Assembly: GCF_012932215.1 (NCBI RefSeq)
Contig: NZ_CP048788.1
Location: forward strand, 3,658,001 to 3,722,000
Origin: Roseobacter ponti
GTDB taxonomy: Bacteria > Pseudomonadota > Alphaproteobacteria > Rhodobacterales > Rhodobacteraceae
DNA length: 64,000 nt
Direction of reading: 5' to 3'
The notes under the pieces are model-generated. The model searched no databases and was not told where the DNA came from. It saw nothing but the letters and a program-made list of their open reading frames with translations. The position numbers and the translations under genes are program-made. Positions 15,542 through 23,523 of this stretch are shown here, piece by piece. Each line of letters starts with the position of its first letter. Position 1 is the first letter of the stretch.

Positions 15542-16528
15542 ATGACACTGACAACAAGACTTATGGCAGGTGCGGCGACAGCGGCACTGACCCTGGGCGC
15601 CGCTCTGCCGGCGGCTGCCGCGGAAAAATGGGATATGCCGATGGCCTATTCCGCATCGAACTTTCATTCCGAGAACGGCGTGACCTTCGCCGAGTGCGTG
15701 GGCGCAGGAACGAATGGCGAGATCACCATCGAAGTGCACCCGGGCGGCTCGCTCTTTGCCGGTGCAGACATCAAACGCGCGATCCAGACCGGTCAGGTGC
15801 AGATCGGCGAGCGACTGCTCTCGGGCCACCAGAACGAAAGCGCTGTGTTCGGATTTGACAGCGTGCCTTTCCTCGCCCCGTCGTTTGACGACAGCGAAAA
15901 GCTCTATGACGCAGCCAAACCAAAGATCGAAGCGCTGCTCGATGAGCAGAACCTTGAGCTGCTCTATGCCGTGCCATGGCCGCCGCAGGGTCTCTACTTC
16001 AAGAAAGAAGTGAACTCGGTGGCCGATATGGAAGGCGTGAAGTTCCGCTCTTATAACAACACCACAAGCCGGCTTGCGGAACTGACCGGCATGCTGCCCG
16101 TCACCGTCGAAGCCGCTGAGATCAGCCAGGCGTTTGCCACCGGTGTGGCAGAATCCATGGTGTCGTCAGGGGCCACGGGCTATGATCGCAAGGTCTGGGA
16201 GAGCCTCACGCATTTCTATGAGGTCGATGCCTGGCTGCCGCGCAACTACGTGATGGTCAACCAGGACGTCTGGGCCGATGTGTCCGACGCCAACAAGCAG
16301 GCCATCATGACCTGTGCGGCCGAGGCCGAGGCCCGCGGTCTGCAGGCGTCCAAGGACTATACCCAGTTCACAATGGACGGGCTTGCCGAGGGGGGCATGA
16401 CCGTGCAGCCCGCAGGCGATGCACTGATGGGCGAGCTGCGCGAGATCGGCGCCACCATGACGTCGGAATGGCTCGAAGCCGCAGGTGACGAGGGCAAAGC
16501 CATCGTCGATACCTTTAAAGCTCAGTAA
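15542..16528 (+). CDS. dctP: TRAP transporter substrate-binding protein DctP
   Basis: A 328-residue periplasmic binding protein for a tripartite ATP-independent transporter. It has a signal peptide (hydrophobic alanine-rich segment ending AAAA before EKWDMP), the DctP-type VHPGGSLFAGADIKRAIQTGQVQIGE region, and the conserved MEGVKFRSYNN and substrate-contact VSSGATGYD. It captures an organic-acid-like solute for DctQM. GGAGAG precedes the ATG. A strong hairpin follows the gene, which could keep its level above that of the membrane subunits. Confidence 0.93.
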   Translation: MTLTTRLMAGAATAALTLGAALPAAAAEKWDMPMAYSASNFHSENGVTFAECVGAGTNGEITIEVHPGGSLFAGADIKRAIQTGQVQIGERLLSGHQNESAVFGFDSVPFLAPSFDDSEKLYDAAKPKIEALLDEQNLELLYAVPWPPQGLYFKKEVNSVADMEGVKFRSYNNTTSRLAELTGMLPVTVEAAEISQAFATGVAESMVSSGATGYDRKVWESLTHFYEVDAWLPRNYVMVNQDVWADVSDANKQAIMTCAAEAEARGLQASKDYTQFTMDGLAEGGMTVQPAGDALMGELREIGATMTSEWLEAAGDEGKAIVDTFKAQ

Positions 16529-16536
16529 CTGAGCCT

Positions 16537-16565
16537 GCCCGTCCCGCGTATCGCGCGGGGCGGGC
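16537..16565 (+). terminator. Intra-operon stem-loop after dctP
   Basis: A 12-bp GC-rich stem (16537-16548 with 16554-16565, one G-T pair) closes a 5-base loop and is followed by CCTTTTCCC. It lies between dctP and dctQ and is best read as a partial terminator or as an RNA-stabilising 3' end for dctP. Confidence 0.7.
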
Positions 16566-16594
16566 CCTTTTCCCGAGACGACCGGAGACCGGCC

Positions 16595-17119
16595 ATGACT
16601 GATCTGCGCAAAACGCTCGACTTTCTTTATATGGCAGCCGGCGTGCTGGCCGCTCTCTGCCTCGTGGCCATTCTGGCGCTGATCGTGGCGCAGATGGTCG
16701 CGCGCTGGACCGGCGAAATCTTTCCGGGTGCACCCGATTACGCCGGCTATGCCATGGCCGCCGCCAGCTTTCTTGCCTTTGCCAATGCGCTCAATCATGG
16801 CGCGCATATCCGGGTTTCAATTCTACTTAATGCTGTCCCCGCGGGGACAAGACGGTTGCTTGAGATCTGGTGCTTCGGGCTGGCAGCGGCAGTTGCCTGG
16901 TACTTCACTTATTACGCTTACTGGTTCGTTTACTGGTCCTGGAAGTTCAACGAGGTGAGCCAGGGGCAGGACGCCACCGCCCTGTGGATCCCGCAGTCGG
17001 TCATGGTCATCGGTGGCGGCCTGCTCGCCATCGCGCTGACCGACAACCTGCTGCATGTCATCTTCAAGGGTGAGCACCGGATCGTCCGGGACACCGTCGA
17101 CGAAACATTCGAGGTGTGA
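16595..17119 (+). CDS. dctQ: TRAP transporter small permease DctQ
   Basis: A 174-residue inner-membrane protein with four hydrophobic segments (about 12-35, 50-67, 88-110 and 133-152), the size and pattern of DctQ. The conserved loop with FLAFANALNHGAHIRV and the LEIWCFGLA segment are typical. It bridges the binding protein and the large permease DctM, whose gene starts 4 bases downstream. Confidence 0.92.
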   Translation: MTDLRKTLDFLYMAAGVLAALCLVAILALIVAQMVARWTGEIFPGAPDYAGYAMAAASFLAFANALNHGAHIRVSILLNAVPAGTRRLLEIWCFGLAAAVAWYFTYYAYWFVYWSWKFNEVSQGQDATALWIPQSVMVIGGGLLAIALTDNLLHVIFKGEHRIVRDTVDETFEV

Positions 17120-17123
17120 GCAG

Positions 17124-18434
17124 ATGACCGAGATATATGCAATCATCCTCTTTCTGGTCGTGCTCTTTCTGCTGCTGGGCACCGGCGTCTGGGTCGGCCT
17201 GGCACTGATGGGCGTGGCCTGGGTGGGCATGGAGCTTTTCACCACCCGCCCTGCCGGCGACACGATGATCACCACGATCTGGGCGTCTTCTTCAAGCTGG
17301 ACGCTGACGGCCCTGCCGCTCTTTATCTGGATGGGCGAGATCCTTTATCGCACGCGATTATCGGAGGATATGTTCAGGGGTCTGTCGCCCTGGCTGGCAA
17401 AGATGCCCGGCGGTCTGGTGCATACAAACATCGTCTCCTGCACGATCTTTGCTGCCGTCTCCGGCTCGTCGGCCGCGACGCTGACAACCGTCGGCAAAAT
17501 GGCCATCCCGGAACTCAGGGCCCGCAAGTACCCCGAAAAGATGGTGATCGGCACGCTTGCGGGCGCCGCGACGCTGGGGCTGATGATCCCGCCCTCCATC
17601 GCGCTTATCGTCTATGGCGTCACCGTCAACGAAAGCATCACCAAGCTCTTTTTCGCGGGCGTCTTTCCGGGGCTCATTCTGGCGTCGATGTTCATGGCCT
17701 ATGTGGCGATCGTCTCAAAGACATCCTCGAGCTGGAATCCGGATATGGAAACCGGCATGAGCTTTTCTGAAAAGCTGCGCAACTCGCGGTTCCTGCTGCC
17801 GGTGCTGATCCTGATCACGGTGGTGATCGGGTCTATGTACGGCGGCTACGCCACTGCAACCGAGGCCGCAGCCATCGGTGTGCTGGGCGCGCTCGCCCTT
17901 GCGGCGGCACAGGGGTCGCTGACGGCGGGCTCGTTCCGCGAAAGCCTGATGGGGGCAATGCGCACCTCTGCGATGATCGCGCTCATTCTGGCGGGCGCTG
18001 CCTTCCTGAAGCTTTCGATGGGGTTTACCGGCCTGCCCCGCGCCCTTGCTGACGGCATCGCCGCGATGGAACTCGGGCGGTTTGAGCTTCTGATGGCACT
18101 GCTGGTTTTCTATATCGTGCTGGGCATGTTCCTTGACGGGATCTCAGCTGTGGTGCTGACCATGGCAATCGTCGAGCCGATGGTGCGCGAGGCGGGCATT
18201 GATCTGATCTGGTTCGGGATCTTCGTCGTTGTGGTTGTCGAAATGGCGCAGATCACGCCGCCAATCGGGTTTAATCTCTTTGTGCTGCAGGGAATGACCG
18301 ATCATGAGATGGGATACATCACCAAAGCGGCCCTGCCGATGTTCCTGATCATGGTGCTGATGGTCTTTATCCTGATCTGGTTTCCGGAGATCGCGACCTG
18401 GCTGCCGGATAATCTGCGGCAGACACCGGGCTGA
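17124..18434 (+). CDS. dctM: TRAP transporter large permease DctM
   Basis: A 436-residue, about 12-helix secondary transporter that uses the sodium gradient. Family motifs include PLFIWMGEILYRT, the SGSSAATLTTVGKMAIPEL loop, LGLMIPPSIALIVYG and the late QITPPIGFNLFVLQG. The ATG at 17124 directly follows dctQ; a longer in-frame start inside dctQ is rejected. The solute is probably a carboxylate such as an amino-acid derivative, given the enzymes in the operon. Confidence 0.94.
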   Translation: MTEIYAIILFLVVLFLLLGTGVWVGLALMGVAWVGMELFTTRPAGDTMITTIWASSSSWTLTALPLFIWMGEILYRTRLSEDMFRGLSPWLAKMPGGLVHTNIVSCTIFAAVSGSSAATLTTVGKMAIPELRARKYPEKMVIGTLAGAATLGLMIPPSIALIVYGVTVNESITKLFFAGVFPGLILASMFMAYVAIVSKTSSSWNPDMETGMSFSEKLRNSRFLLPVLILITVVIGSMYGGYATATEAAAIGVLGALALAAAQGSLTAGSFRESLMGAMRTSAMIALILAGAAFLKLSMGFTGLPRALADGIAAMELGRFELLMALLVFYIVLGMFLDGISAVVLTMAIVEPMVREAGIDLIWFGIFVVVVVEMAQITPPIGFNLFVLQGMTDHEMGYITKAALPMFLIMVLMVFILIWFPEIATWLPDNLRQTPG

Positions 18435-18437
18435 TAT

Positions 18438-19373
18438 GTGGAGCGTTTCCTTTGGCTGATTTCAGACAATGCGCGGTGGTGCCTGATTGCGGGGCTGGTG
18501 GCGGGGCTGTTGCTCCCCGGCACTGCCGCCGCGATGGCGCCATGGCTGCCGCAGATGGTGGCAGGACTGCTCACCATCACGGCGCTGCGCATCGGGCACC
18601 GCGCGGCGGCGGGGGCACTGTCGGATCTGCGCTGGGGCCTCGGGTCCGTCATGGTGATGCAACTGGGGTTGCCGGTGAGCCTGCTGAGCCTCTGTGCGGT
18701 TGCGGGGATCGCCGGCACGCCCGTCGCGATGGCGATGGTGCTGGCAACGGCCGCGCCGGCGCTGTCGGGCTCTACCAATATCGCGCTGCTGCTGCGGCAG
18801 GATCCAGGACGTATGATGCAGATCCTGGTGCTGGGAACGGCCTGCTTTCCGCTGACGGTACTGCCGGTGCTGGCACTGATGCCGCAGCTGGGAGAGGCCC
18901 GCGATGTGATCCGGCCGGCTCTGACATTGCTTGGGGTGATCCTCGGCGCGACATCGCTGGGGTTTTTTCTGCATGCAAAGTTCTTTCCTGCGCCCGCACC
19001 GGGCACCGTCAAAGCGCTCGACGGGCTCTCGGTACTGGCGTTCTCGGCGATTGTGGTGGGCCTGATGGCAGCGCTGAACCCTGCACTGCGCAGCGATCCG
19101 GGGGCGGTTGCAGGCTGGGCCATGCTGGCGTTCGTGCTCAGCTACGGAGTGCAGTTTCTGACCCTCACCATCCTGCGGCGCTCCGCGCTCAGCTGGATCG
19201 CGGGCCCGCTGGCCATCGGTGCCGGCAACCGCAACATCGCGCTCTTTCTGGTGGCGCTGCCCGCCGAGACGATCGCGCCGCTGATGGTCTTTGTCGGCTG
19301 CTGGCAGCTGCCGATGTATCTGACGCCGGTGCTCCTCCGGCGGCTCTATCTGGGAAGGCCGGTTCATGAGTGA
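18438..19373 (+). CDS. BASS (bile acid:sodium symporter)-like membrane carrier
   Basis: A 311-residue protein with about ten hydrophobic segments. The closing SWIAGPLAIGAGNRNIALFLVALP resembles the GNRN core motif of BASS/SBF transporters, and the middle helices (VMVMQLGLPVSL, PALSGSTNIALLL) fit that fold. Start is GTG 18438, three bases after dctM. Next to a complete TRAP system it may export a product or carry a second substrate. The last codons overlap the pxpB start by 8 bases, which ties it to the oxoprolinase genes. Confidence 0.7.
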   Translation: MERFLWLISDNARWCLIAGLVAGLLLPGTAAAMAPWLPQMVAGLLTITALRIGHRAAAGALSDLRWGLGSVMVMQLGLPVSLLSLCAVAGIAGTPVAMAMVLATAAPALSGSTNIALLLRQDPGRMMQILVLGTACFPLTVLPVLALMPQLGEARDVIRPALTLLGVILGATSLGFFLHAKFFPAPAPGTVKALDGLSVLAFSAIVVGLMAALNPALRSDPGAVAGWAMLAFVLSYGVQFLTLTILRRSALSWIAGPLAIGAGNRNIALFLVALPAETIAPLMVFVGCWQLPMYLTPVLLRRLYLGRPVHE

Positions 19374-20103
19374 CTATCCGATCATCCGGACGGTGGGCCT
19401 GTCGGGCATCCTCGTCACTTTCGCGGGCGCGATGGACGATCACGCCAACCGCGTGGCGCTTGCGTTCCGCGCCGCAGTGGAGGCTGAAGCCTGGCCGGAG
19501 GTCTCCGAGACCAGCATGTCGCTGGTCTCGGTGTTTGTGGTCACCGATCTGGTCACATATCCCGCAGAGGAGATCATCGCGCGGCTTCAGGATCTGCTGG
19601 ATGCGCGCGACTGGAGCGATCCCGCGCTGCCCGAGGGACGCACCCTCTGGCATGTGCCCACGGTTTACGGCACCGATCTGGCCCCGCAGCTTGAGGAGGC
19701 CGCAAAAGCCGTCGGCATCGACCCTGATGAGGCCATCCGGCAGCTTTCAGCCTCACGCGTGCGGGTGCTGACCATCGGCTTTTCGCCCGGCCAGCCCTAT
19801 CTGGGGCAGCTTGATGCGCAATGGAACATCCCGCGCCAGCAGGATCTGACCAAAAGCGTGCCCTCCGGGGCGCTGGTGCTGGCGATCCGGCAGATGTGCC
19901 TTTTCACCAATGCCACGCCTACCGGCTGGCGGCACGTCGGACAGACCGCATTCCGGACATTCAGCCAGCAGAGCGACGCGCCCTTTGCGCTCTCGCCCGG
20001 TGACGAGCTGATCTTTCCGTCGGTCAGCGCGGCGGAGCTGGAAAAGATCCGCGCGGGCAGCACCGCGTCCTTTGGTGGCGCGGACAGGGAGGTGATCGCA
20101 TGA
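19366..20103 (+). CDS. pxpB: 5-oxoprolinase subunit PxpB (KipI family)
   Basis: A 245-residue member of the KipI/PxpB family, one of three subunits of the ATP-dependent bacterial 5-oxoprolinase that opens 5-oxoproline (pyroglutamate) to glutamate. Signatures are VVTDLVTYPAEE-like central strands, LTIGFSPGQPYLGQLD, the proline/serine-rich PRQQDLTKSVPSGALVLA and the TPTGWRHVGQT cyclophilin-like core. The gene overlaps its neighbours at both ends (8 bases with the carrier, ATGA with pxpC). Confidence 0.93.
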   Translation: MSDYPIIRTVGLSGILVTFAGAMDDHANRVALAFRAAVEAEAWPEVSETSMSLVSVFVVTDLVTYPAEEIIARLQDLLDARDWSDPALPEGRTLWHVPTVYGTDLAPQLEEAAKAVGIDPDEAIRQLSASRVRVLTIGFSPGQPYLGQLDAQWNIPRQQDLTKSVPSGALVLAIRQMCLFTNATPTGWRHVGQTAFRTFSQQSDAPFALSPGDELIFPSVSAAELEKIRAGSTASFGGADREVIA

Positions 20104-21119
20104 GTGGCGCGCTCAAAGTGCTCTCGGCGGGGCCGGCGCTGAGCCTGCAGGATCTCGGCCGGCGCGGGTATCTTGCGTTCGGGCTGACGCGGGGCGGGGC
20201 GGCGGATACGCTGGCCCTGCATGAGGGGGCCGCACTGCTGGGCCAGAGCGCGGAGCTTGCCGCCATTGAGATGACCGGGATGGGCAGTACCTTTGAGGCC
20301 ACGGCAGACACGGTGATCGCCCTCACGGGTGCGCGGATGACCGCCACGCTTGACGGTGCACCGCTGGTCTGGAACGCGAGCCATGCGCTGCCCGCCGGCG
20401 CAAAGCTTGCCATCGGCGGGGTGCAGGCGGGCACCTGCGGCTATCTGCATGTGGCCGGCGGCTTTGATGTCCCGGTGCAGATGGGTGCGCGGGGCAGCCA
20501 CCTCAACGCCGGCATCGGCGGTCTGCTGGAGGCCGATGACGCGCTGCCGCTCACAGATGCCTCTGCACGCAGCGGATATTTCCTGACACCCGACAACCGG
20601 CTCGCAGGTGGCACGATCCATGTGATCGAATCGATCCAGACCACCGAGTTCTCCGAAGAGACGCGTGCGCGTTTTGCCGCGACCCCCTTTCGGCGCGACC
20701 CGCGCGGCAACCGCCAGGGCGTGCGCATGGATTCCGACGGCGACGGGTTTTTCGCGCGGGACGGGCTTTCGATTGTCTCCGAGGTGATTGTGCCGGGTGA
20801 CATCCAGATCACCGGTGACGGCGCGCCCTTTGTGCTGATGTGCGAGAGCCAGACCACGGGCGGGTATCCGCGGATCGGCACTGTAATCCCCTCGGATCTG
20901 CCAAAAGTGGCGCAGGCGCCGGTAGGCGCGCCTTTGAAGTTTGAATTTGTGAGCCATGAAGAGGCCCGCGCGCTGGAGACCCGCGCGCGGGCCGCGATAA
21001 AGGCGCTCGCAGGGCAGGTGCAGCCGCTGGTCCGCGACCCTGCCGATATCGCCGATCTGCTGAGTTATCAGCTTGTGAGCGGCGTCGTTTCCGCGTCCGC
21101 CGACCCGTTTGAGACATGA
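20100..21119 (+). CDS. pxpC: 5-oxoprolinase subunit PxpC (biotin-dependent carboxyltransferase-like)
   Basis: A 339-residue KipA/PxpC subunit with the allophanate-hydrolase subunit 2 fold. It has the family opening LSAGPALSLQDLGRRGYLAFGLTRGGAAD, the CGYLHVAGGFDVPVQMGARG block and the late MCESQTTGGYPRIGTV. It overlaps pxpB by four bases and is followed after 13 bases by pxpA, giving the same B-C-A order as in E. coli. Confidence 0.95.
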   Translation: MSGALKVLSAGPALSLQDLGRRGYLAFGLTRGGAADTLALHEGAALLGQSAELAAIEMTGMGSTFEATADTVIALTGARMTATLDGAPLVWNASHALPAGAKLAIGGVQAGTCGYLHVAGGFDVPVQMGARGSHLNAGIGGLLEADDALPLTDASARSGYFLTPDNRLAGGTIHVIESIQTTEFSEETRARFAATPFRRDPRGNRQGVRMDSDGDGFFARDGLSIVSEVIVPGDIQITGDGAPFVLMCESQTTGGYPRIGTVIPSDLPKVAQAPVGAPLKFEFVSHEEARALETRARAAIKALAGQVQPLVRDPADIADLLSYQLVSGVVSASADPFET

Positions 21120-21132
21120 AAAGGAGGGCATC

Positions 21133-21903
21133 ATGACCCGTGTGGATATCAATGCCGATATGGGCGAGAGCTTCGGACCCTGGAATATGGGCGACGACGC
21201 GTCGCTGCTGAAAACCGTGACCTCGGCCAATATCGCCTGTGGGTCGCATGCGGGGGATCCTGATGTGATGGCCGCCACAATGAAGTTGGCGATGCAGAAC
21301 GGTGTCGGCATCGGCGCACATCCGGGGTTTGCTGATCTGCAGGGCTTTGGCCGGCGACGCATGACCGTGCCGCGCGCGAGCCTGCAGAATTCCGTGCGTT
21401 TTCAGGTGGCTGCGGCAATCGGGATGGCGAAATCGCTGGGCGGTCATGTGCGGCATGTGAAGCTGCACGGCGCGCTTGGCAACATGACCTCGGAGGATGA
21501 GAGCCTCGCGCGGGACTGCTATGAAGCGGCCCTTTCGGTCGATCCGGACCTTATTGTGATGGTGCTTTGCGCCACTGCACAGGAGGCTGCGGTCCGTGAT
21601 CTGGGCTGCGCCTGGGCCGGCGAGATATTTGCCGATCGCGCCTATAATGATGATGCGACCCTGGTCGACCGCAGCAAACCCGGCGCGGTCATCCATGACG
21701 CCGCTGAGGCCGGGCGCCGCATGGTCGAAATGGTGCAGGCCGGCGCGATCATCACCGCCTCGGGCAAGCGTATTGAGACCAGCATTGACACCATCTGTTG
21801 TCATGGTGACACGCCTGAAGCGGTCGAGATCGCCGCCTCCGTACGCCGCACGCTGGAAGCAGAAGACATCACGGTACAGACACTGGAAGGGCGCTGGGGC
21901 TGA
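21133..21903 (+). CDS. pxpA: 5-oxoprolinase subunit PxpA (LamB/YcsF family)
   Basis: A 256-residue LamB/YcsF-family protein with the N-terminal VDINADMGESFGPW, ANIACGSHAGDP, GIGAHPGFADLQGFGRR and HVKLHGALGNM motifs that form the metal- and substrate-binding face. The ATG at 21133 follows a strong AAGGAGG; an upstream in-frame start inside pxpC is rejected. With PxpB and PxpC it completes 5-oxoprolinase. It is the last gene of the operon that begins at 14270. Confidence 0.96.
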   Translation: MTRVDINADMGESFGPWNMGDDASLLKTVTSANIACGSHAGDPDVMAATMKLAMQNGVGIGAHPGFADLQGFGRRRMTVPRASLQNSVRFQVAAAIGMAKSLGGHVRHVKLHGALGNMTSEDESLARDCYEAALSVDPDLIVMVLCATAQEAAVRDLGCAWAGEIFADRAYNDDATLVDRSKPGAVIHDAAEAGRRMVEMVQAGAIITASGKRIETSIDTICCHGDTPEAVEIAASVRRTLEAEDITVQTLEGRWG

Positions 21904-22014
21904 GACCGGTCTGACATCTGAAGGCGGCCGCGGCAATTGCGCCTCTGCGGTCGGCGCGATATGGATGACATCAGAATGCCCGGTCGTCACGGGCCGTTGC
22001 CCGGCAAGGATCCC

Positions 22015-23523
22015 ATGGCCCGCTCAATGCTTCAGGCGTCGCTGCTCGTAAGCTTTGCTCTGCTGCTGAGCCGGCTGTCCGGGCTTTTTCGCGAACAGGC
22101 GCTGGCCGCGCGGCTGGGCATCGGGGCGCAGACCGACGCCGTTGTGGTGATCCTGACACTGCCTGATCTTCTCACCGCGATCCTGATGTCCGGTGGCTTC
22201 AGTGCGGCCCTGGTACCGGCGCTGGCAAGGGCGGATCCTGCGGTGCGCGTGGCGCTCCTGCACCGTATTGCCGTTTTCACCCTCGGCGTCTCTGCCGCAC
22301 TGGCTTTTGGCATCTTTCTGAGCTCCGGCGCGGTTGTCTCGCTCCTTGCACCCTCGCTGGACCCGGCAGGCCTGCCGGGGTTCCGGGCGGGGTTCACACT
22401 GTCGCTTGTCGCGGTGCCCGTGGCGGCCGTCATCGGCGTCTCAGCCGCCTGGTTGCAGGCCGAAGGCCGGGCCGCAGTGCCGGGTCTGGCAGTGCTGGTC
22501 TTTAACGGGGTGCTGATCGTCTTTCTCGCGTTGCTGTCAGGCAGCGGGGCCATCAGCTTTACCGCGCTGGCCATCGCCCTGCTCATCGCAAATCTGCTGC
22601 GCCTGGGGTGCATGCTGATCCCGATGCGCAACACATTTGTGCGGCCCGCGGTGCAGTCGCGCTTTGAAAGCGGGTTTGCACGTCAGTTCGCGCAGGGGGT
22701 TCTGGCAGTCAGTCTGATTTCCCTCACCCCAGTGATTTTTCGCTCTCTCGCCTCTCTTGCGGGCTCCGGCGAGCTGGCCGCTTACAATTTCGCGATGCGC
22801 CTTTTCGATCTGCCCGCAGGTCTGCTGACCGCACCGGTGAACATCCTTTTCCTGCCGCTGCTTTCCCGTCTTGCCGGGGCGCAGGACAGCGGGTTTGCGG
22901 ATCACGCGCTGATGGCCATCCGCTGTACTTTTGCGCTCACCCTGTCAGCAGCCATCACCTGCTGGTTCTTCTCCGGTGAAATCGCGGCACTTGTGTTCGG
23001 CTATGGCGCACTGGCCGGTGGCGGCACCGAAGCCATCGCAGCAACCCTGCGCATCATCATCCCGGGGCTGCCCTTTCTGGCAGTTTTTCAGTCCTGCACC
23101 ACCGCGCTCAATGCGACACGCCGGACCGGCACCGCCTTTATCTGCGCGGCCGTGGCGCTACCGCCCGCGGTGGGCATCTGGTGGCTGCTTGACCGCGGCG
23201 GCCTGAACAGCGCCACAGCGGCGACATCAGGCTTCATCGCGTTTCAGGGCTTCGCCGCCCTTTTTGCACTGCTTAAAGTCGGCGGGGTGCCGTTTTTCGT
23301 CCGCGCTCTGACCGCGCTGGCTTTGATTTTTCTGCGTGCGGTGCCCGTCGCGCTGGCCGCCGGCGCCCTCATCTGGTTTACTGGAGCCGAACCCTCCGTC
23401 GTGATGGCAATTCCTGCCATGGGTCTGTTGAGCCTGCTGCTCGTTGCAGTTAATGCGCCTGTTATACGTGATCTGGCGACCGTTCGCAGCCATCGGAGCG
23501 ACGTGCAAAGTGAAGGCCCGTAA
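22015..23523 (+). CDS. MurJ/MviN-family lipid-linked glycan flippase
   Basis: A 502-residue polytopic protein of the MurJ (MOP superfamily) family, with about 14 hydrophobic segments and the N-terminal SRLSGLFREQALAARLGIGAQTDA motif. The ATG at 22015 has AAGGA upstream and starts the first helix; longer in-frame starts add unlikely residues. Housekeeping MurJ flips lipid II, but the position as first gene of a glycan locus, one base overlapping the dehydratase gene, suggests it exports the undecaprenyl-linked repeat unit in place of a Wzx. No other flippase is visible in the locus. Confidence 0.8.
   Translation: MARSMLQASLLVSFALLLSRLSGLFREQALAARLGIGAQTDAVVVILTLPDLLTAILMSGGFSAALVPALARADPAVRVALLHRIAVFTLGVSAALAFGIFLSSGAVVSLLAPSLDPAGLPGFRAGFTLSLVAVPVAAVIGVSAAWLQAEGRAAVPGLAVLVFNGVLIVFLALLSGSGAISFTALAIALLIANLLRLGCMLIPMRNTFVRPAVQSRFESGFARQFAQGVLAVSLISLTPVIFRSLASLAGSGELAAYNFAMRLFDLPAGLLTAPVNILFLPLLSRLAGAQDSGFADHALMAIRCTFALTLSAAITCWFFSGEIAALVFGYGALAGGGTEAIAATLRIIIPGLPFLAVFQSCTTALNATRRTGTAFICAAVALPPAVGIWWLLDRGGLNSATAATSGFIAFQGFAALFALLKVGGVPFFVRALTALALIFLRAVPVALAAGALIWFTGAEPSVVMAIPAMGLLSLLLVAVNAPVIRDLATVRSHRSDVQSEGP

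Noticed and set aside
18452-19369. 305-residue alternative frame on the plus strand
   Set aside because: Gly/Ala/Arg-rich frame inside the BASS-like gene. The other frame has membrane helices and the GNRN motif.
19797-21362. 521-residue open frame on the minus strand
   Set aside because: It is the antisense of pxpC and pxpA. Its protein is Arg/His/Ala-rich with no motif, and the plus-strand genes have full family signatures.
20809-21990. 393-residue open frame on the minus strand
   Set aside because: It overlaps pxpC and pxpA antisense; composition is that of a high-GC shadow.
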